A DNA stretch of 29,380 bases from Ruminococcus sp. (GCA_024697705.1 JAILFF010000313.1:1-29380); one strand, 5' to 3'; shown: positions 7,226 through 16,547, numbered from the stretch's first letter. Numbers and translations are program-made. The notes: a model not told the origin generated them from the letters alone.

Positions 7226-8335
7226 ATGAAATTCATCTGTGATAAAAACGAGCTTTCGGAAGCGCTCACCAATGTGTCAAAGGCGGTGTCCGACAAATCG
7301 ACGATAAGCTCTCTCGAAAAGATAAAATTCGAGCTTTCGGAAAACAGCCTTTGTCTGACAGGCTACGATCTCGAACTGGGTATCCGTACCGTTATATCGG
7401 TAACGACCTCCGATACGGGCGCGTTTCTTGCGGGCTCGCGTCTTTTCTGTGAAATGGTGCGCAAAATGCCCGACGGAAAGATCAGCGTGACTCTTGACGA
7501 GAGCATGATGCTGACGATAGAGGGCGGACTGACCTCATATAATATGAACGCTCTTCCCGCCGACGATTACCCCGAGCTGCCCGGCAAGGAATCTGCCGAG
7601 CCGATCTCCGTTCCGCAGAGTATCCTCAAAAGCATGATAGTGCAGACAAAATTTGCCGCTTCGCTGCTCGACATCAAGCCTATCCTTAAGGGTGAGCTTT
7701 TCGAGATCGGCGGCGGTCAGATAGTTCTTGCGGCGATAGACGGCTACCGCCTTGCGGTTCGCTACGAGCCGATAGGTCATCAGGAAAACATAAGCTTCGT
7801 TGTTCCCGCAAAGAACCTCGATGAGATATCAAAGCTGTTATCCGATGATGACGACTGCGTTTGCAATATGTTCCTTGCAAAAAACCACATTATTTTTGAA
7901 ATAGGCAGCTATCTTGTAAGCTCACGCTTACTTGAAGGAGAGTTCCACCCGTACAAGAGCGCTATCCCCGCGGGTCACAATACCGAGGTCATCGTCGAGA
8001 GAGCGCCGCTGATAAATGCTCTCGAACGGTGTATGCTGCTTATCAGCGAAAAGAATCCCAGTCCCGTAAGATGCATATTTGATAATAATGAGCTTAAGAT
8101 CAAATGCCGCACCTCATCGGTCGGCAAGGTGCATGACGAAATAGACGTTCAGATGACGGGCAGCCCTATCGAGATAGGCTTCAAGTGCCGTTATTTCCTC
8201 GATCCGCTTAAGGTAATAGGCGATGAAAAGGTGAAGCTCCAGCTGGGCGGAAATCTTCAGCCGATGAAGATAGTGCCTGTCGATGGCGATAAATACATCT
8301 ATCTCGTGCTTCCCGTAAGACTTCCGAAGGAGTGA
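7226..8335 (+). CDS. dnaN: DNA polymerase III beta sliding clamp
   Basis: The 369-residue protein is the ring-shaped processivity clamp that tethers DNA polymerase III and many repair proteins. It opens MKFICDKNELSEALTNVSKA and has the three-domain clamp pattern, including GYDLELGIRT, PADDYPELP (domain I end) and the C-terminal end PVDGDKYIYLVLPVRLP, which forms the binding pocket. Length matches the family (about 366-378). AAGGAG lies upstream of the ATG. It follows oriC and precedes yaaA by 7 bp, the standard Firmicutes order. Confidence 0.97.
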   Translation: MKFICDKNELSEALTNVSKAVSDKSTISSLEKIKFELSENSLCLTGYDLELGIRTVISVTTSDTGAFLAGSRLFCEMVRKMPDGKISVTLDESMMLTIEGGLTSYNMNALPADDYPELPGKESAEPISVPQSILKSMIVQTKFAASLLDIKPILKGELFEIGGGQIVLAAIDGYRLAVRYEPIGHQENISFVVPAKNLDEISKLLSDDDDCVCNMFLAKNHIIFEIGSYLVSSRLLEGEFHPYKSAIPAGHNTEVIVERAPLINALERCMLLISEKNPSPVRCIFDNNELKIKCRTSSVGKVHDEIDVQMTGSPIEIGFKCRYFLDPLKVIGDEKVKLQLGGNLQPMKIVPVDGDKYIYLVLPVRLPKE

Positions 8336-8342
8336 TCTTTTT

Positions 8343-8582
8343 ATGGAAACGGAAATCAGGACCGAAACGATAGCCGTGCGTCCGCCTTTTATCAAGCTTG
8401 ATTCGCTTTTGAAATTCGCGGGACTTACCGAAACGGGCGGCGACGCCAAGACCGTTATCACGGGCGGCAGAGTTACCGTAAACGGCGAAGTTTGCACTCA
8501 GCGCGGAAAGAAGATCTTTCCGGGAGACAAGGTAGGCGTTCCCGAGATGGGGCTCAGCTTAGAGGTTGTCGCCAAGGAATGA
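8343..8582 (+). CDS. yaaA: YaaA-type S4 RNA-binding domain protein
   Basis: The 79-residue protein has one S4 fold: IKLDSLLKFAGLTETGGDAK, then VITGGRVTVNGEVCTQRGKK and a final DKVGV segment. Family knowledge: YaaA/RlbA-type S4 proteins sit between dnaN and recF in Firmicutes and are thought to act on ribosome or RNA metabolism. AAGGAG of its ribosome-binding site overlaps the end of dnaN. The stop codon overlaps the recF start (ATGA), so the two are probably coupled. Confidence 0.9.
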   Translation: METEIRTETIAVRPPFIKLDSLLKFAGLTETGGDAKTVITGGRVTVNGEVCTQRGKKIFPGDKVGVPEMGLSLEVVAKE

Positions 8583-9694
8583 GAGTTTTGCGCTTTTCCG
8601 CGGACGGCTTTCGCAATCTTAAGGAAATATCTCTCGAATTCGACCCCGAGCTCAATATTCTCTGCGGCAGGAACGCGCAGGGAAAAACGAACATCATGGA
8701 AGCGTTATGGCTCTGTTCGGGTGAGAGGAGCTTTCGGGGCGCAAAGGACAAGGAGCTTATCGGCACTGACGCCGACAGAATGTCGCTGCTTTTGGATTTC
8801 GAGGATTCGCGCCGCACGCAGACGGTATCCTATTCGATGCTTCGCCGTGACATGAAGAACAAGAAGCTTGAACTTAACGGTGTGAATGTGAAAACGCCGT
8901 CGGGACTTTTCGGGGCTTTCGGCTGCGTGGTGTTCACGCCCGAAGACTTAGAGCTTTCAAAGGGAGCGCCCGACAACAGGCGTTCGTTTATTGATCTGTC
9001 GGTGTCGCAGCTTAAGCCTTCATACCGCGGAGTCGTGGAAAAGTATCGGCATATTCTCGATCAGCGCAATCTGCATTTAAAGCACATCGGACAGGGCAGA
9101 CCGGACGACGGTATGCTCGATATCTGGGATATGCAGTTAGCACAGATGGGTTCTTATATAACAGTCCTTCGGTACAATTACTGCAAGAAGCTGCAAAGGA
9201 CTGCCGAAAAGCTGTTTTCGGAGCTTTCGGGCGGCGGAGAGGAGCTTGTAACCGAGTATCATTCGACCGTTTTTAAGGAGCTTGACGGCAGGAACGATTA
9301 CCGCGGCGATCTGTTCGGCGAGTACATCGAAAATCTGACCGCGGGCAGGAGCGAGGATCTTCGGGCGGGCTTTACGCTTAGGGGAGTTCATCGCGACGAG
9401 CTGAAATGCTCGATAAACGGCATGAACGCGAAGGAATTTGCTTCGCAGGGGCAGCACCGTTCGATAGCTTTGATATTGAAGCTTTCTCAGGCGTATATTT
9501 TGAGCGAGGAAACGGGCGAATATCCGTGCATACTGCTTGACGACGTACTGAGCGAGCTGGATCACGTGCGCCGCGCCTTTATCATGGAAAAGATACGCGG
9601 TATGCAGGTAGTCATCACCTGCTGCGAGGAGGAGACCGTGAAGGGCTGCAAGGGCAGATTTTTCCGCGTAGAGGGCGGAAGGATAATTTCGTAA
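8579..9694 (+). CDS. recF: DNA replication and repair protein RecF
   Basis: The 371-residue SMC-like ATPase loads RecA at gaps together with RecO and RecR. Walker A is GRNAQGKT (residues 30-37), the signature region is ASQGQHRSIALILKLSQAY, and Walker B is CILLDDVLSELD. I chose ATG 8579 because it gives the family N-terminus (MRVLRFSADGFRNLKE) and overlaps the yaaA stop by 4 nt. A longer reading from 8492 would overlap yaaA heavily and begins with unrelated sequence. Length is normal for RecF (about 360-375). Confidence 0.96.
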   Translation: MRVLRFSADGFRNLKEISLEFDPELNILCGRNAQGKTNIMEALWLCSGERSFRGAKDKELIGTDADRMSLLLDFEDSRRTQTVSYSMLRRDMKNKKLELNGVNVKTPSGLFGAFGCVVFTPEDLELSKGAPDNRRSFIDLSVSQLKPSYRGVVEKYRHILDQRNLHLKHIGQGRPDDGMLDIWDMQLAQMGSYITVLRYNYCKKLQRTAEKLFSELSGGGEELVTEYHSTVFKELDGRNDYRGDLFGEYIENLTAGRSEDLRAGFTLRGVHRDELKCSINGMNAKEFASQGQHRSIALILKLSQAYILSEETGEYPCILLDDVLSELDHVRRAFIMEKIRGMQVVITCCEEETVKGCKGRFFRVEGGRIIS

Positions 9695-9708
9695 GCGGGA
9701 GAATTGCA

Positions 9709-9981
9709 ATGTATATCCATGTGGGAAATGATTATATGATAAGGTCACGCGACCTTATCGGGATATTCAATATAGAGAACACGACTGTTTCGGCAGACAC
9801 GAGGAATTATCTGAAACAGGCTGCCGAGCGCGGCTGCGAGATAAGCTGCACGGACGATCTTCCGCGAAGCTTCACGGTGACGTTCAATACTGAAAATCTT
9901 GACGAGAAGGTATATATCGGCAGGCTTTCGGCGGCGGCTATCGAAAAAAGAGTTCTCGGGATCCGAGAGAAAAAAGAATGA
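9709..9981 (+). CDS. remB: RemB-like DUF370 extracellular-matrix regulator
   Basis: The 90-residue protein opens MYIHVGNDYMIRSRDLIGIF and continues IENTTVSADTRNYLKQA, which matches the DUF370/RemB family. Its location right after recF equals yaaB (remB) of Bacillus subtilis, where RemA and RemB help control biofilm-matrix genes. DUF370 proteins are thought to form oligomers that bind DNA. GGGAG is 7 nt upstream of the ATG. The stop overlaps the start of the next gene (ATGA). The function in this organism is inferred only from family and position. Confidence 0.88.
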   Translation: MYIHVGNDYMIRSRDLIGIFNIENTTVSADTRNYLKQAAERGCEISCTDDLPRSFTVTFNTENLDEKVYIGRLSAAAIEKRVLGIREKKE

Positions 9982-10442
9982 ATGAAGATAAATATATCTG
10001 TATAACTCTTCGGGAAAGACCCGAGCTGAAGGAAACTGCCGCACGGTGGTTCCACAGCAAGTGGGGAGTTCCCGAGGAAGCATATCTTGAATGTATGGAA
10101 GAATATCTCGCGGGCAGGACGGAATACGGCTGGTATCTGTGCCTTGCGGGAGAAAAGATCGTCGGAGGGCTCGGAGTTATCGGGAATGATTTTCACGAGC
10201 GAAAAGACCTTTCGCCGAACGTCTGCGCCGTTTATACGGAGGAAGCGCACCGCGGCAGAGGCATTGCGGGACGGCTTCTCGACATGGCGGTGGAAGATAT
10301 GCGCAAAAAGGGCGTTTCGCCGCTGTATCTGCTGACCGATGACGAGCTTCTCGGGTTTTATGAGCGTTACGGCTGGGAGTTTTACTGTTTTGTCCGTGCG
10401 GACGGCGAAACGGAAGATAAAAGAATGTATATCCACAGGTAA
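9978..10442 (+). CDS. GNAT-family N-acetyltransferase
   Basis: The 154-residue protein has the GNAT acetyl-CoA-binding motif A (YTEEAHRGRGIAGRLLDMAV, with the R-x-x-G-x-G/A loop) and the C-terminal LLTDDELLGFYERYGWEFY segment that closes the fold. It would transfer an acetyl group from acetyl-CoA to an amine; the substrate cannot be told. It overlaps remB by 4 nt (ATGA) and ends 63 nt before gyrB. A GNAT gene here is not part of the standard oriC set, so it is probably a lineage-specific insertion in the operon. Confidence 0.85.
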   Translation: MNEDKYICITLRERPELKETAARWFHSKWGVPEEAYLECMEEYLAGRTEYGWYLCLAGEKIVGGLGVIGNDFHERKDLSPNVCAVYTEEAHRGRGIAGRLLDMAVEDMRKKGVSPLYLLTDDELLGFYERYGWEFYCFVRADGETEDKRMYIHR

Positions 10443-10505
10443 ACAATGTTTTTATATAAATAAATTTGCGGGGAGCGCAAAGCCCGCCGCGGCGGAGGTT
10501 ATTAC

Positions 10506-12515
10506 ATGAGTGTTAATGACGAAAAGGAAATGGAACTGAATACCGCAGCCGATGAAGCCATTGACGCGGCGGAGATCTCGCGTGTTGATGAAAGCAGAGA
10601 TTACGGCGCCGAGCAGATACAGGTCCTTGAAGGGCTTGAGCCTGTCAGAGTGCGCCCCGGTATGTATATCGGTTCGACGGGACCGAAGGGTCTGCACCAT
10701 CTTGTATATGAAATAGTCGATAACGCCATTGACGAGGCGCTTGCGGGCTACTGCACCGAGATAATCGTTGATATTCTTCCCGGCGACGTTATCAGAGTAG
10801 TTGATAACGGGCGAGGCATACCCACGGGTATTCACCCGAAGGAGGGTATTTCGGCGGCGACTGTTGTTTATACGGTGCTTCATGCGGGCGGTAAGTTCGG
10901 CGAGGGCGGCGGCTATAAGGTCGCGGGCGGTCTTCACGGCGTTGGTGCGTCCGTTGTTAATGCCCTTTCGGAATACCTTGAATTAAGGGTATACGACGGA
11001 AAGAATATCCATTTCCAGCGCTTTGAAAAGGGCAAATATTCCGAAGAGCTTAAAGTGATCGGCGAGACCGACAAGACGGGCACGGAGGTAACCTTCAAGG
11101 CAGACCCCGAGATATTTACCGAGACCACGGTTTACGATTACGAGATACTTCTCCGCCGTCTGCGCGAACAGGCGTTTTTGAACGCGGGGCTTAAAATAGT
11201 ATTCTCCGACCGCCGCGATCCCGAAAATATCAAGGGCGAAACGCTGCATTACAAGGGCGGTATCCGCGAATTCGTTGAGCATATTCACAGGTCGAAGGCG
11301 GCGACGCCCGTTTTCCCCGAGATAATCCATTTCCAGGGCATCGAGGACGATATGTACGGCGAGGTAGCTTTGCAGTACAATACCGATTACAATGATTTTA
11401 TACTTTCGTTTGCGAACAATATCCACACTCCCGACGGCGGTACGCATGAAACGGGATTCAAAAATTCTCTCACAAAGGCGATCAACGACTACGGCAGAAA
11501 ATTCAATCTGCTTAAAGAGGGTGACAAGCTTTCGGGCGACGACGTAAGAGAGGGTCTGACCGCGATCATTTCGGTCAAGCTCACGAACTGCGAATTCGAG
11601 GGTCAGACAAAGGGACGTCTCGGAAATCCCGAGGTTCGTCCGTTTATGGAAAAGCTCGTATATAACAAGCTTTTCGATTATCTTGACGAACACCCCGAGA
11701 CCGCGAAGCTTATTCTCGACAAGTCGCAGCAGGCAAAGAACGCCCGCGAAGCGGCAAAGAAAGCCCGCGATCAGGCAAGAGCGAGAAAATCCGCGCTTGA
11801 ATCGACAAGCCTTCCCGGAAAGCTCGCCGACTGCTCCGAAAGGGACAACAAGTACACCGAGCTTTTCATCGTCGAGGGAGATTCGGCGGGCGGCTCCGCG
11901 AAAGAAGGTCGCGACAGAAAATTCCAGGCGATACTTCCCCTGTGGGGCAAGATGCTTAATGTCGAAAAGGTGCGCATTGACAAAGTGTACGGAAACGACA
12001 AGCTGATGCCCGTTGTTGCGGCTCTCGGAACTTCTATCGGCGAGGACTTTGACATACAAAAGCTGCGTTACGGCAAGGTAATAATCATGGCTGATGCCGA
12101 TGTTGACGGTTCGCACATCAGAACGCTGCTTTTGACATTCTTTTTCAGATATATGCGTCCGCTTATCGAAGAAGGTCATGTTTACTGCGCACAGCCGCCT
12201 CTTTTCAAGCTCTGGCGCGGCAAGCAGGTTAGGTACGCTTTCACCGAAGAGGAGCGCGATATGTTCGCTTCCGAGCTTTCGGGCGACAGCGGCGCTAAGG
12301 TCGATATTCAGCGCTATAAAGGTCTTGGTGAGATGAATCCCGAGCAGCTTCGTGAAACGACGCTCGATCCCAAAAAGCGCACGATGATAAAGATCAGCAT
12401 CGACGACGCGCAGAAGGCGGACGAGGCGTTTACAATTCTTATGGGCGATAAGGTCGAGCCGAGAAGGGTGTTCATCGAAAGCAACGCACAGTACGCTACC
12501 GATCTTGATGTCTGA
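10506..12515 (+). CDS. gyrB: DNA gyrase subunit B
   Basis: The 669-residue ATPase subunit of gyrase powers negative supercoiling. GHKL ATPase motifs: EIVDNAIDEALAG (about 69-81), DNGRGIPTGIHPKEG and GGLHGVGASVVNALS. TOPRIM motifs: ELFIVEGDSAGGSAKEG and DADVDGSHIRTLLL for Mg2+ and cleavage. The C-terminal QRYKGLGEMNP box is intact. The usual LPL(R/K)GKILNVEK segment reads LPLWGKMLNVEK, with W480 at the position of E. coli K447. GGAGG (10494-10498) is 7 nt upstream of the ATG. It starts with about 30 acidic residues ahead of the conserved region. gyrA is not adjacent: a membrane-protein gene intervenes. Confidence 0.97.
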   Translation: MSVNDEKEMELNTAADEAIDAAEISRVDESRDYGAEQIQVLEGLEPVRVRPGMYIGSTGPKGLHHLVYEIVDNAIDEALAGYCTEIIVDILPGDVIRVVDNGRGIPTGIHPKEGISAATVVYTVLHAGGKFGEGGGYKVAGGLHGVGASVVNALSEYLELRVYDGKNIHFQRFEKGKYSEELKVIGETDKTGTEVTFKADPEIFTETTVYDYEILLRRLREQAFLNAGLKIVFSDRRDPENIKGETLHYKGGIREFVEHIHRSKAATPVFPEIIHFQGIEDDMYGEVALQYNTDYNDFILSFANNIHTPDGGTHETGFKNSLTKAINDYGRKFNLLKEGDKLSGDDVREGLTAIISVKLTNCEFEGQTKGRLGNPEVRPFMEKLVYNKLFDYLDEHPETAKLILDKSQQAKNAREAAKKARDQARARKSALESTSLPGKLADCSERDNKYTELFIVEGDSAGGSAKEGRDRKFQAILPLWGKMLNVEKVRIDKVYGNDKLMPVVAALGTSIGEDFDIQKLRYGKVIIMADADVDGSHIRTLLLTFFFRYMRPLIEEGHVYCAQPPLFKLWRGKQVRYAFTEEERDMFASELSGDSGAKVDIQRYKGLGEMNPEQLRETTLDPKKRTMIKISIDDAQKADEAFTILMGDKVEPRRVFIESNAQYATDLDV

Positions 12516-12521
12516 TATAAA

Positions 12522-12537
12522 TGTTCCATGTGGAACA
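12522..12537. promoter_or_regulatory. parS-like ParB-binding palindrome A
   Basis: TGTTCCATGTGGAACA has 7-bp perfect arms around a CA/TG centre. It differs from the Bacillus parS TGTTTCACGTGAAACA at three positions. It is the exact reverse complement of sites C and D. It lies 6 bp after gyrB and at the very start of the next reading frame. Confidence 0.82.
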
Positions 12538-12562
12538 AATCTGTTGCAATGAGGAAATGATC

Positions 12563-13873
12563 TTGGATTTGAATAACGATCTTGAAAAGGACGAGCTTAC
12601 GGCTGACGGTGAGCAAGGCGAAAGTCATGATAATGACGATAATGACGATAATTACGAGAAAAAAGACTCCGATAATAAGAGATCCGATTATGAGCCGATA
12701 ATCGGTGCTTATACGAAGGACGATATTTTTTCGCAGCTTATAAAGGAAGCACGGGCGCGTTCCGCTGAAAAGGCTAAAGCGCAGGCGAAGAAAGCCGCCG
12801 ACGAGGACGAAGAAGTTTTTATCGCGGGAGACGGTCTTGACGATGATGATTTCGAGGATATCCCTGCGGAAGAGAAGAAGACTGCGCCGGATATAAGCGT
12901 CAGCGTTAACGAGCAGGCGAAAAATAGAGCGGCAAAGAGAGGTCTTGCCGATAAAATTAAAAATGCCGAAGTGCTTAAGCCAGAGGTTATCAAGGATATG
13001 TTTTTCGGCAGCAAGGAGCAGGAGACCGATCACAGGTTTGTCCCGAACGAAGCTGATGATTTTGAGGAGGAAGAGGATTACGAGGATCCCGTGATCTTCG
13101 ATCAGAACCGAAAAAAGCGCATTGCTGCCGACCCTAATCAGGATAAGATGATATTCAGCATTGAATATATGCTGACCCCCGATCAGGCGCTTGACGGATA
13201 TATGCTTTTTTACAACGAATTTATAAAGAAGAGCAACATCAAGCTTACACTTATAATGGGATTATTGGCGCTGATATTTTTGTTCGCGGTAATAGTTTCG
13301 CCGAAAGGCTATTTGAGCTATATGCTGCTGCTCATGACGCTTTCGGTGATAGCGCTTAAATGGCTGAACAGCGCAAGTGCAAAAAAGGAAGCTCTGCAAA
13401 GTGCCGATGACGTAAAGAATGACAGCTATCGGCTCGATTTTTATAATTCGCGCATACTTTTGAAGGCTTCGGAGCTTACGGGCGACAAGATCTATAACTA
13501 TCCTCCCGTGATGATACGTTTTGAGGATATTGATCTTAAGGTGCTCGATTATGAAGAGTTCTATGTACTGATCTTCAAGAAGAACTATGTTTATACCGTT
13601 CCGAAAAGCGCTATGAACAAGGAACAGAACAGCGTATTCCGCAAGCTTCTCGAAAACATTCTCGGCGACGATTATTACGAATATTACAGCCGTGAAAGAG
13701 AAGCCGCCGAACGTGCCGACCGCAGGAGGAAAAAGAATACAGCCAAATCCGATAATGAAGACGAAAGCGGCGGCGATAGCGATAATGAAAAGTCTTCCGA
13801 TAAAAAAGAGGACGGCTCCGAAAATAAGTTAAAGAGCGAAAAAGGCTCCGTGGATAAAAAAAGCAATAAGTAA
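12563..13873 (+). CDS. Acidic YcxB-like two-helix membrane protein between gyrB and gyrA
   Basis: The 436-residue protein (from TTG 12563) has a long, very acidic, probably disordered N-terminus (about 1-190), two membrane helices (about 227-245 and 250-268), a soluble domain resembling the YcxB-like family (FSIEYMLTPDQALDGYMLF to VLIFKKNYVYTVPKSAMN), and a Lys/Glu/Asp/Ser-rich tail. I prefer TTG 12563 because TGAGGA lies 7 nt upstream. ATG 12557 would be 1 nt from it, and ATG 12521 would start inside the parS-like palindrome with no ribosome-binding site. A 9-bp unit, GATAATGAC, is repeated three times (12629-12655, last copy imperfect). It sits 42 bp before gyrA, probably in one transcript with gyrB and gyrA. 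Function unknown. Confidence 0.75.
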   Translation: MDLNNDLEKDELTADGEQGESHDNDDNDDNYEKKDSDNKRSDYEPIIGAYTKDDIFSQLIKEARARSAEKAKAQAKKAADEDEEVFIAGDGLDDDDFEDIPAEEKKTAPDISVSVNEQAKNRAAKRGLADKIKNAEVLKPEVIKDMFFGSKEQETDHRFVPNEADDFEEEEDYEDPVIFDQNRKKRIAADPNQDKMIFSIEYMLTPDQALDGYMLFYNEFIKKSNIKLTLIMGLLALIFLFAVIVSPKGYLSYMLLLMTLSVIALKWLNSASAKKEALQSADDVKNDSYRLDFYNSRILLKASELTGDKIYNYPPVMIRFEDIDLKVLDYEEFYVLIFKKNYVYTVPKSAMNKEQNSVFRKLLENILGDDYYEYYSREREAAERADRRRKKNTAKSDNEDESGGDSDNEKSSDKKEDGSENKLKSEKGSVDKKSNK

Positions 13874-13915
13874 AATCGTGCGGGAGGCTCCCCGCCCGGG
13901 AAAGAGAGTGATATT

Positions 13916-16507
13916 TTGAGTAACGAGATAAACGAAGCTCATGAAGCAGGATATACCGACAATACAAATATCATAAATGTCGATATAGAAAAGATGATGA
14001 AGGAGTCGTTCCTTCAGTATTCGATGTCGGTTATAAGCTCGCGTGCGCTGCCCGATGTCCGCGACGGATTGAAGCCCGTTCACCGCAGAATACTTTTTAC
14101 CATGTTCGAGAACGGACTTTATCCCGATAAAGCGTACCGCAAATGCGCCGATACGGTAGGTTCGGTGCTGGGTAAATATCATCCTCACGGCGACGCCTCG
14201 GTTTATGACGCACTCGTAAGAATGGCGCAGCCGTTTTCGCTGCGTTATCCTATGGTGGACGGTCAGGGTAACTTCGGTACCGTTGACGGCGACCCCGCTG
14301 CGGCTTACCGTTATACCGAAGCGAGAATGGCGAAGATGTCGATGCATATGCTTACCGACATCAACAAGGAGACCGTAGATTTTCAGCCTAACTACGACGA
14401 CCGACTTCAGGAGCCGGTGGTACTTCCCTCTCGTTTTCCTCATCTGCTGGTAAACGGATCGAACGGCATCGCCGTCGGAATGGCGACTAATATCCCGCCG
14501 CATAATTTGGGCGAGGTAATTGACGCGATGAAGCTCATGGTGGAGAATCCCGACTGCACTCTCGATGAGCTGATGAACTGCATCAAGGGTCCCGATTTCC
14601 CGACGGGCGGCATAATCATGGGTCGCTCGGGTATTCGCGCTGCCTACGGCACGGGCAGAGGAAAGATAACTCTGCGAGGCGATGCCGAGATCACCGAGAT
14701 CAAGGGAAGACAGTGCATCATTATCCACGAGATTCCTTACATGGTAAACAAGCGCAAGCTGATAGAGTCGATCGCGCAGCTGCACAAGGACAAGCGCATC
14801 GAAGGTATACATGATCTTCGCGACGAATCGAACCTTAAGGAAGGTATCCGCGTTGTTATCGAGCTCAAAAAAGACGCGAATCCTCAGCTTATACTGAATA
14901 AGCTTTACAATTTCACGCAGCTCCAGGATACGGTCGGCGTAATCATGCTGGCTTTGGTCAATGGTATCCCGAAGACCCTGACGCTGAAGGAAATGCTTGC
15001 GGAGTATATTGATTTCCAGGTTGAAGTAATCACCCGCCGCACCAAATACGATCTGCGCAAGGCGAAAGAACGCGAGCATATCTTAGAAGGCTTGAAGATC
15101 GCGCTCGACAATATCGATGAAGTAATCGAGATCATGAAGACCTCGAAGAATGTTCCCGAGGGTAAGCAGCGCCTGATGGAAAGATTCGGGCTGAGCGACA
15201 TTCAGGCAGATCACATCGCGCAGATGACTCTCGGCAGACTGACAGGTCTTGAACAGCAGAAGATATTTGACGAGCTGAAAGAGCTTGAAGCCAAGATCGC
15301 CGATTTTGAGGATATTCTTGCCAATCACGAGCGTATCTTAAAGATCATGATCGAGGAAGTCGAGGAGATACAGGCTAAATTCGGCGATACACGGCGTACC
15401 CGCATCGAGAACGTCAGCGGCGAGGTCGATGTTGAAGATCTTATCCCCGTTGAGGACAACGTGGTGACATATACAAACGGCGGCTACATCAAGCGTATGC
15501 CGGTAAGCGTATATAAAGCGCAGAACCGCGGCGGCAGAGGTATCTCGGCGATGAAGCAGCGCGAGGACGATTTTATCGAGGAAATGTATATCTGCTCGTC
15601 GCATGATAATCTTCTGTTCATATCGAATTTCGGCGTGATGTATAAAATGAAATGCTACGAGCTTCCCGAGGGTTCAAAGGCTTCAAAGGGAACGCACATA
15701 GTAAATGTTCTGCCGCTTAAGGAAGGCGAAAGAATTTCCGCGATGATAAAGACCGCAGATTTTGAGGAGGGCAAATTCATCGTTATCGTTACCAAGAACG
15801 GAAAGATCAAGAGAACGCCGCTGCCGCAGTTTAAGAATGTGCGCAAGCAGGGCATAATCGCTATTGGTCTTGACGAAGGTGACGAGATCGTCGGCGTAAG
15901 AATGACCGCAGGAGAAAACCAACTGATCGTCGCTACGAGAAACGGTATGGCGATCCGAATCAAGGAGAGCGATATGCGCCCGATGTCAAGAAGCGCTCAC
16001 GGCGTAAAAGTAATTCGGCTCAGAGAAGGCGACAGCGTAGTTTCGATGGCGCGTATCAGAGACGGTGCGTCGGTGCTGACGGTAAGCGAGGTCGGTATAG
16101 GCAGAAGATGTTCGCTTGACAATTACCGTATTCAGAAACGCGGCGGCTACGGACTTAAGAATTACAGCTGCAAGGGCGACATGGTTTGCGGAATCAAGGT
16201 TGTTGACGACGAGGACGATATAATCATGATCTCGTCGGACGGCGTTATCATAAGACTTCGCGCATCGGATATAAGAATGATGAGCCGTTACGGAAGAGGC
16301 GTTAAGCTGATGAAGCTCAGCGAGGATTGCAAGGTCGTTGCTTTCACGAGAGCGGAGCACGACGATACAGCCGAGATTCAGCAGGTTGACGATTCGACTG
16401 CCGAAGAGCTTTCAGAGGAAGAAATTAGAAAGATCGAGGCTGAGGAGGCAAAGAACGAAGCTGAGGAACAAGCAGAGGACGATGCCGACTCCGATACGGA
16501 AGATTAA
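13916..16507 (+). CDS. gyrA: DNA gyrase subunit A
   Basis: The 863-residue subunit cuts and rejoins DNA in gyrase. The N-terminal breakage domain has SRALPDVRDGLKPVHRRIL, the QRDR segment GKYHPHGDASVYDALVRMAQ and the catalytic tyrosine Y133 (in AAYRYTEARM). The C-terminal half has the repeated DNA-wrapping blades, including the GyrA-box QNRGGRG. Residue 94 is Ala where E. coli has Ser83; D98 (E. coli D87) is kept. The start is TTG at 13916 with GAGAG 7 nt upstream. The first in-frame ATG would remove conserved sequence. The tail (about 830-863) is acidic. A terminator-like hairpin follows at 16519. Confidence 0.97.
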   Translation: MSNEINEAHEAGYTDNTNIINVDIEKMMKESFLQYSMSVISSRALPDVRDGLKPVHRRILFTMFENGLYPDKAYRKCADTVGSVLGKYHPHGDASVYDALVRMAQPFSLRYPMVDGQGNFGTVDGDPAAAYRYTEARMAKMSMHMLTDINKETVDFQPNYDDRLQEPVVLPSRFPHLLVNGSNGIAVGMATNIPPHNLGEVIDAMKLMVENPDCTLDELMNCIKGPDFPTGGIIMGRSGIRAAYGTGRGKITLRGDAEITEIKGRQCIIIHEIPYMVNKRKLIESIAQLHKDKRIEGIHDLRDESNLKEGIRVVIELKKDANPQLILNKLYNFTQLQDTVGVIMLALVNGIPKTLTLKEMLAEYIDFQVEVITRRTKYDLRKAKEREHILEGLKIALDNIDEVIEIMKTSKNVPEGKQRLMERFGLSDIQADHIAQMTLGRLTGLEQQKIFDELKELEAKIADFEDILANHERILKIMIEEVEEIQAKFGDTRRTRIENVSGEVDVEDLIPVEDNVVTYTNGGYIKRMPVSVYKAQNRGGRGISAMKQREDDFIEEMYICSSHDNLLFISNFGVMYKMKCYELPEGSKASKGTHIVNVLPLKEGERISAMIKTADFEEGKFIVIVTKNGKIKRTPLPQFKNVRKQGIIAIGLDEGDEIVGVRMTAGENQLIVATRNGMAIRIKESDMRPMSRSAHGVKVIRLREGDSVVSMARIRDGASVLTVSEVGIGRRCSLDNYRIQKRGGYGLKNYSCKGDMVCGIKVVDDEDDIIMISSDGVIIRLRASDIRMMSRYGRGVKLMKLSEDCKVVAFTRAEHDDTAEIQQVDDSTAEELSEEEIRKIEAEEAKNEAEEQAEDDADSDTED

Positions 16508-16518
16508 TAAATGTAAAA

Positions 16519-16547
16519 ATGCCCTCTGTGTAAAACACGGGGGGCAT
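16519..16547 (-). terminator. Terminator of noc-like gene, possibly also gyrA
   Basis: A 12-bp stem (16519-16530 with 16536-16547, including two G-T wobbles) has a 5-nt loop. Four T residues follow it on the minus strand, so it best fits the end of the leftward ParB-like gene. gyrA converges on it and may use it too, but the plus-strand side has no T tract. Confidence 0.72.

Noticed and set aside
10983..12179. Minus-strand open frame opposite gyrB
   Set aside because: Shadow of the strongly conserved gyrB frame.
13880..13895. GC hairpin (GCGGG/CCCGC) just before gyrA
   Set aside because: Five-base stem without a T tract; too weak to call a terminator or a regulator.
13829..15079. Minus-strand open frame opposite gyrA
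   Set aside because: Shadow of gyrA, no ribosome-binding site or recognisable domain.
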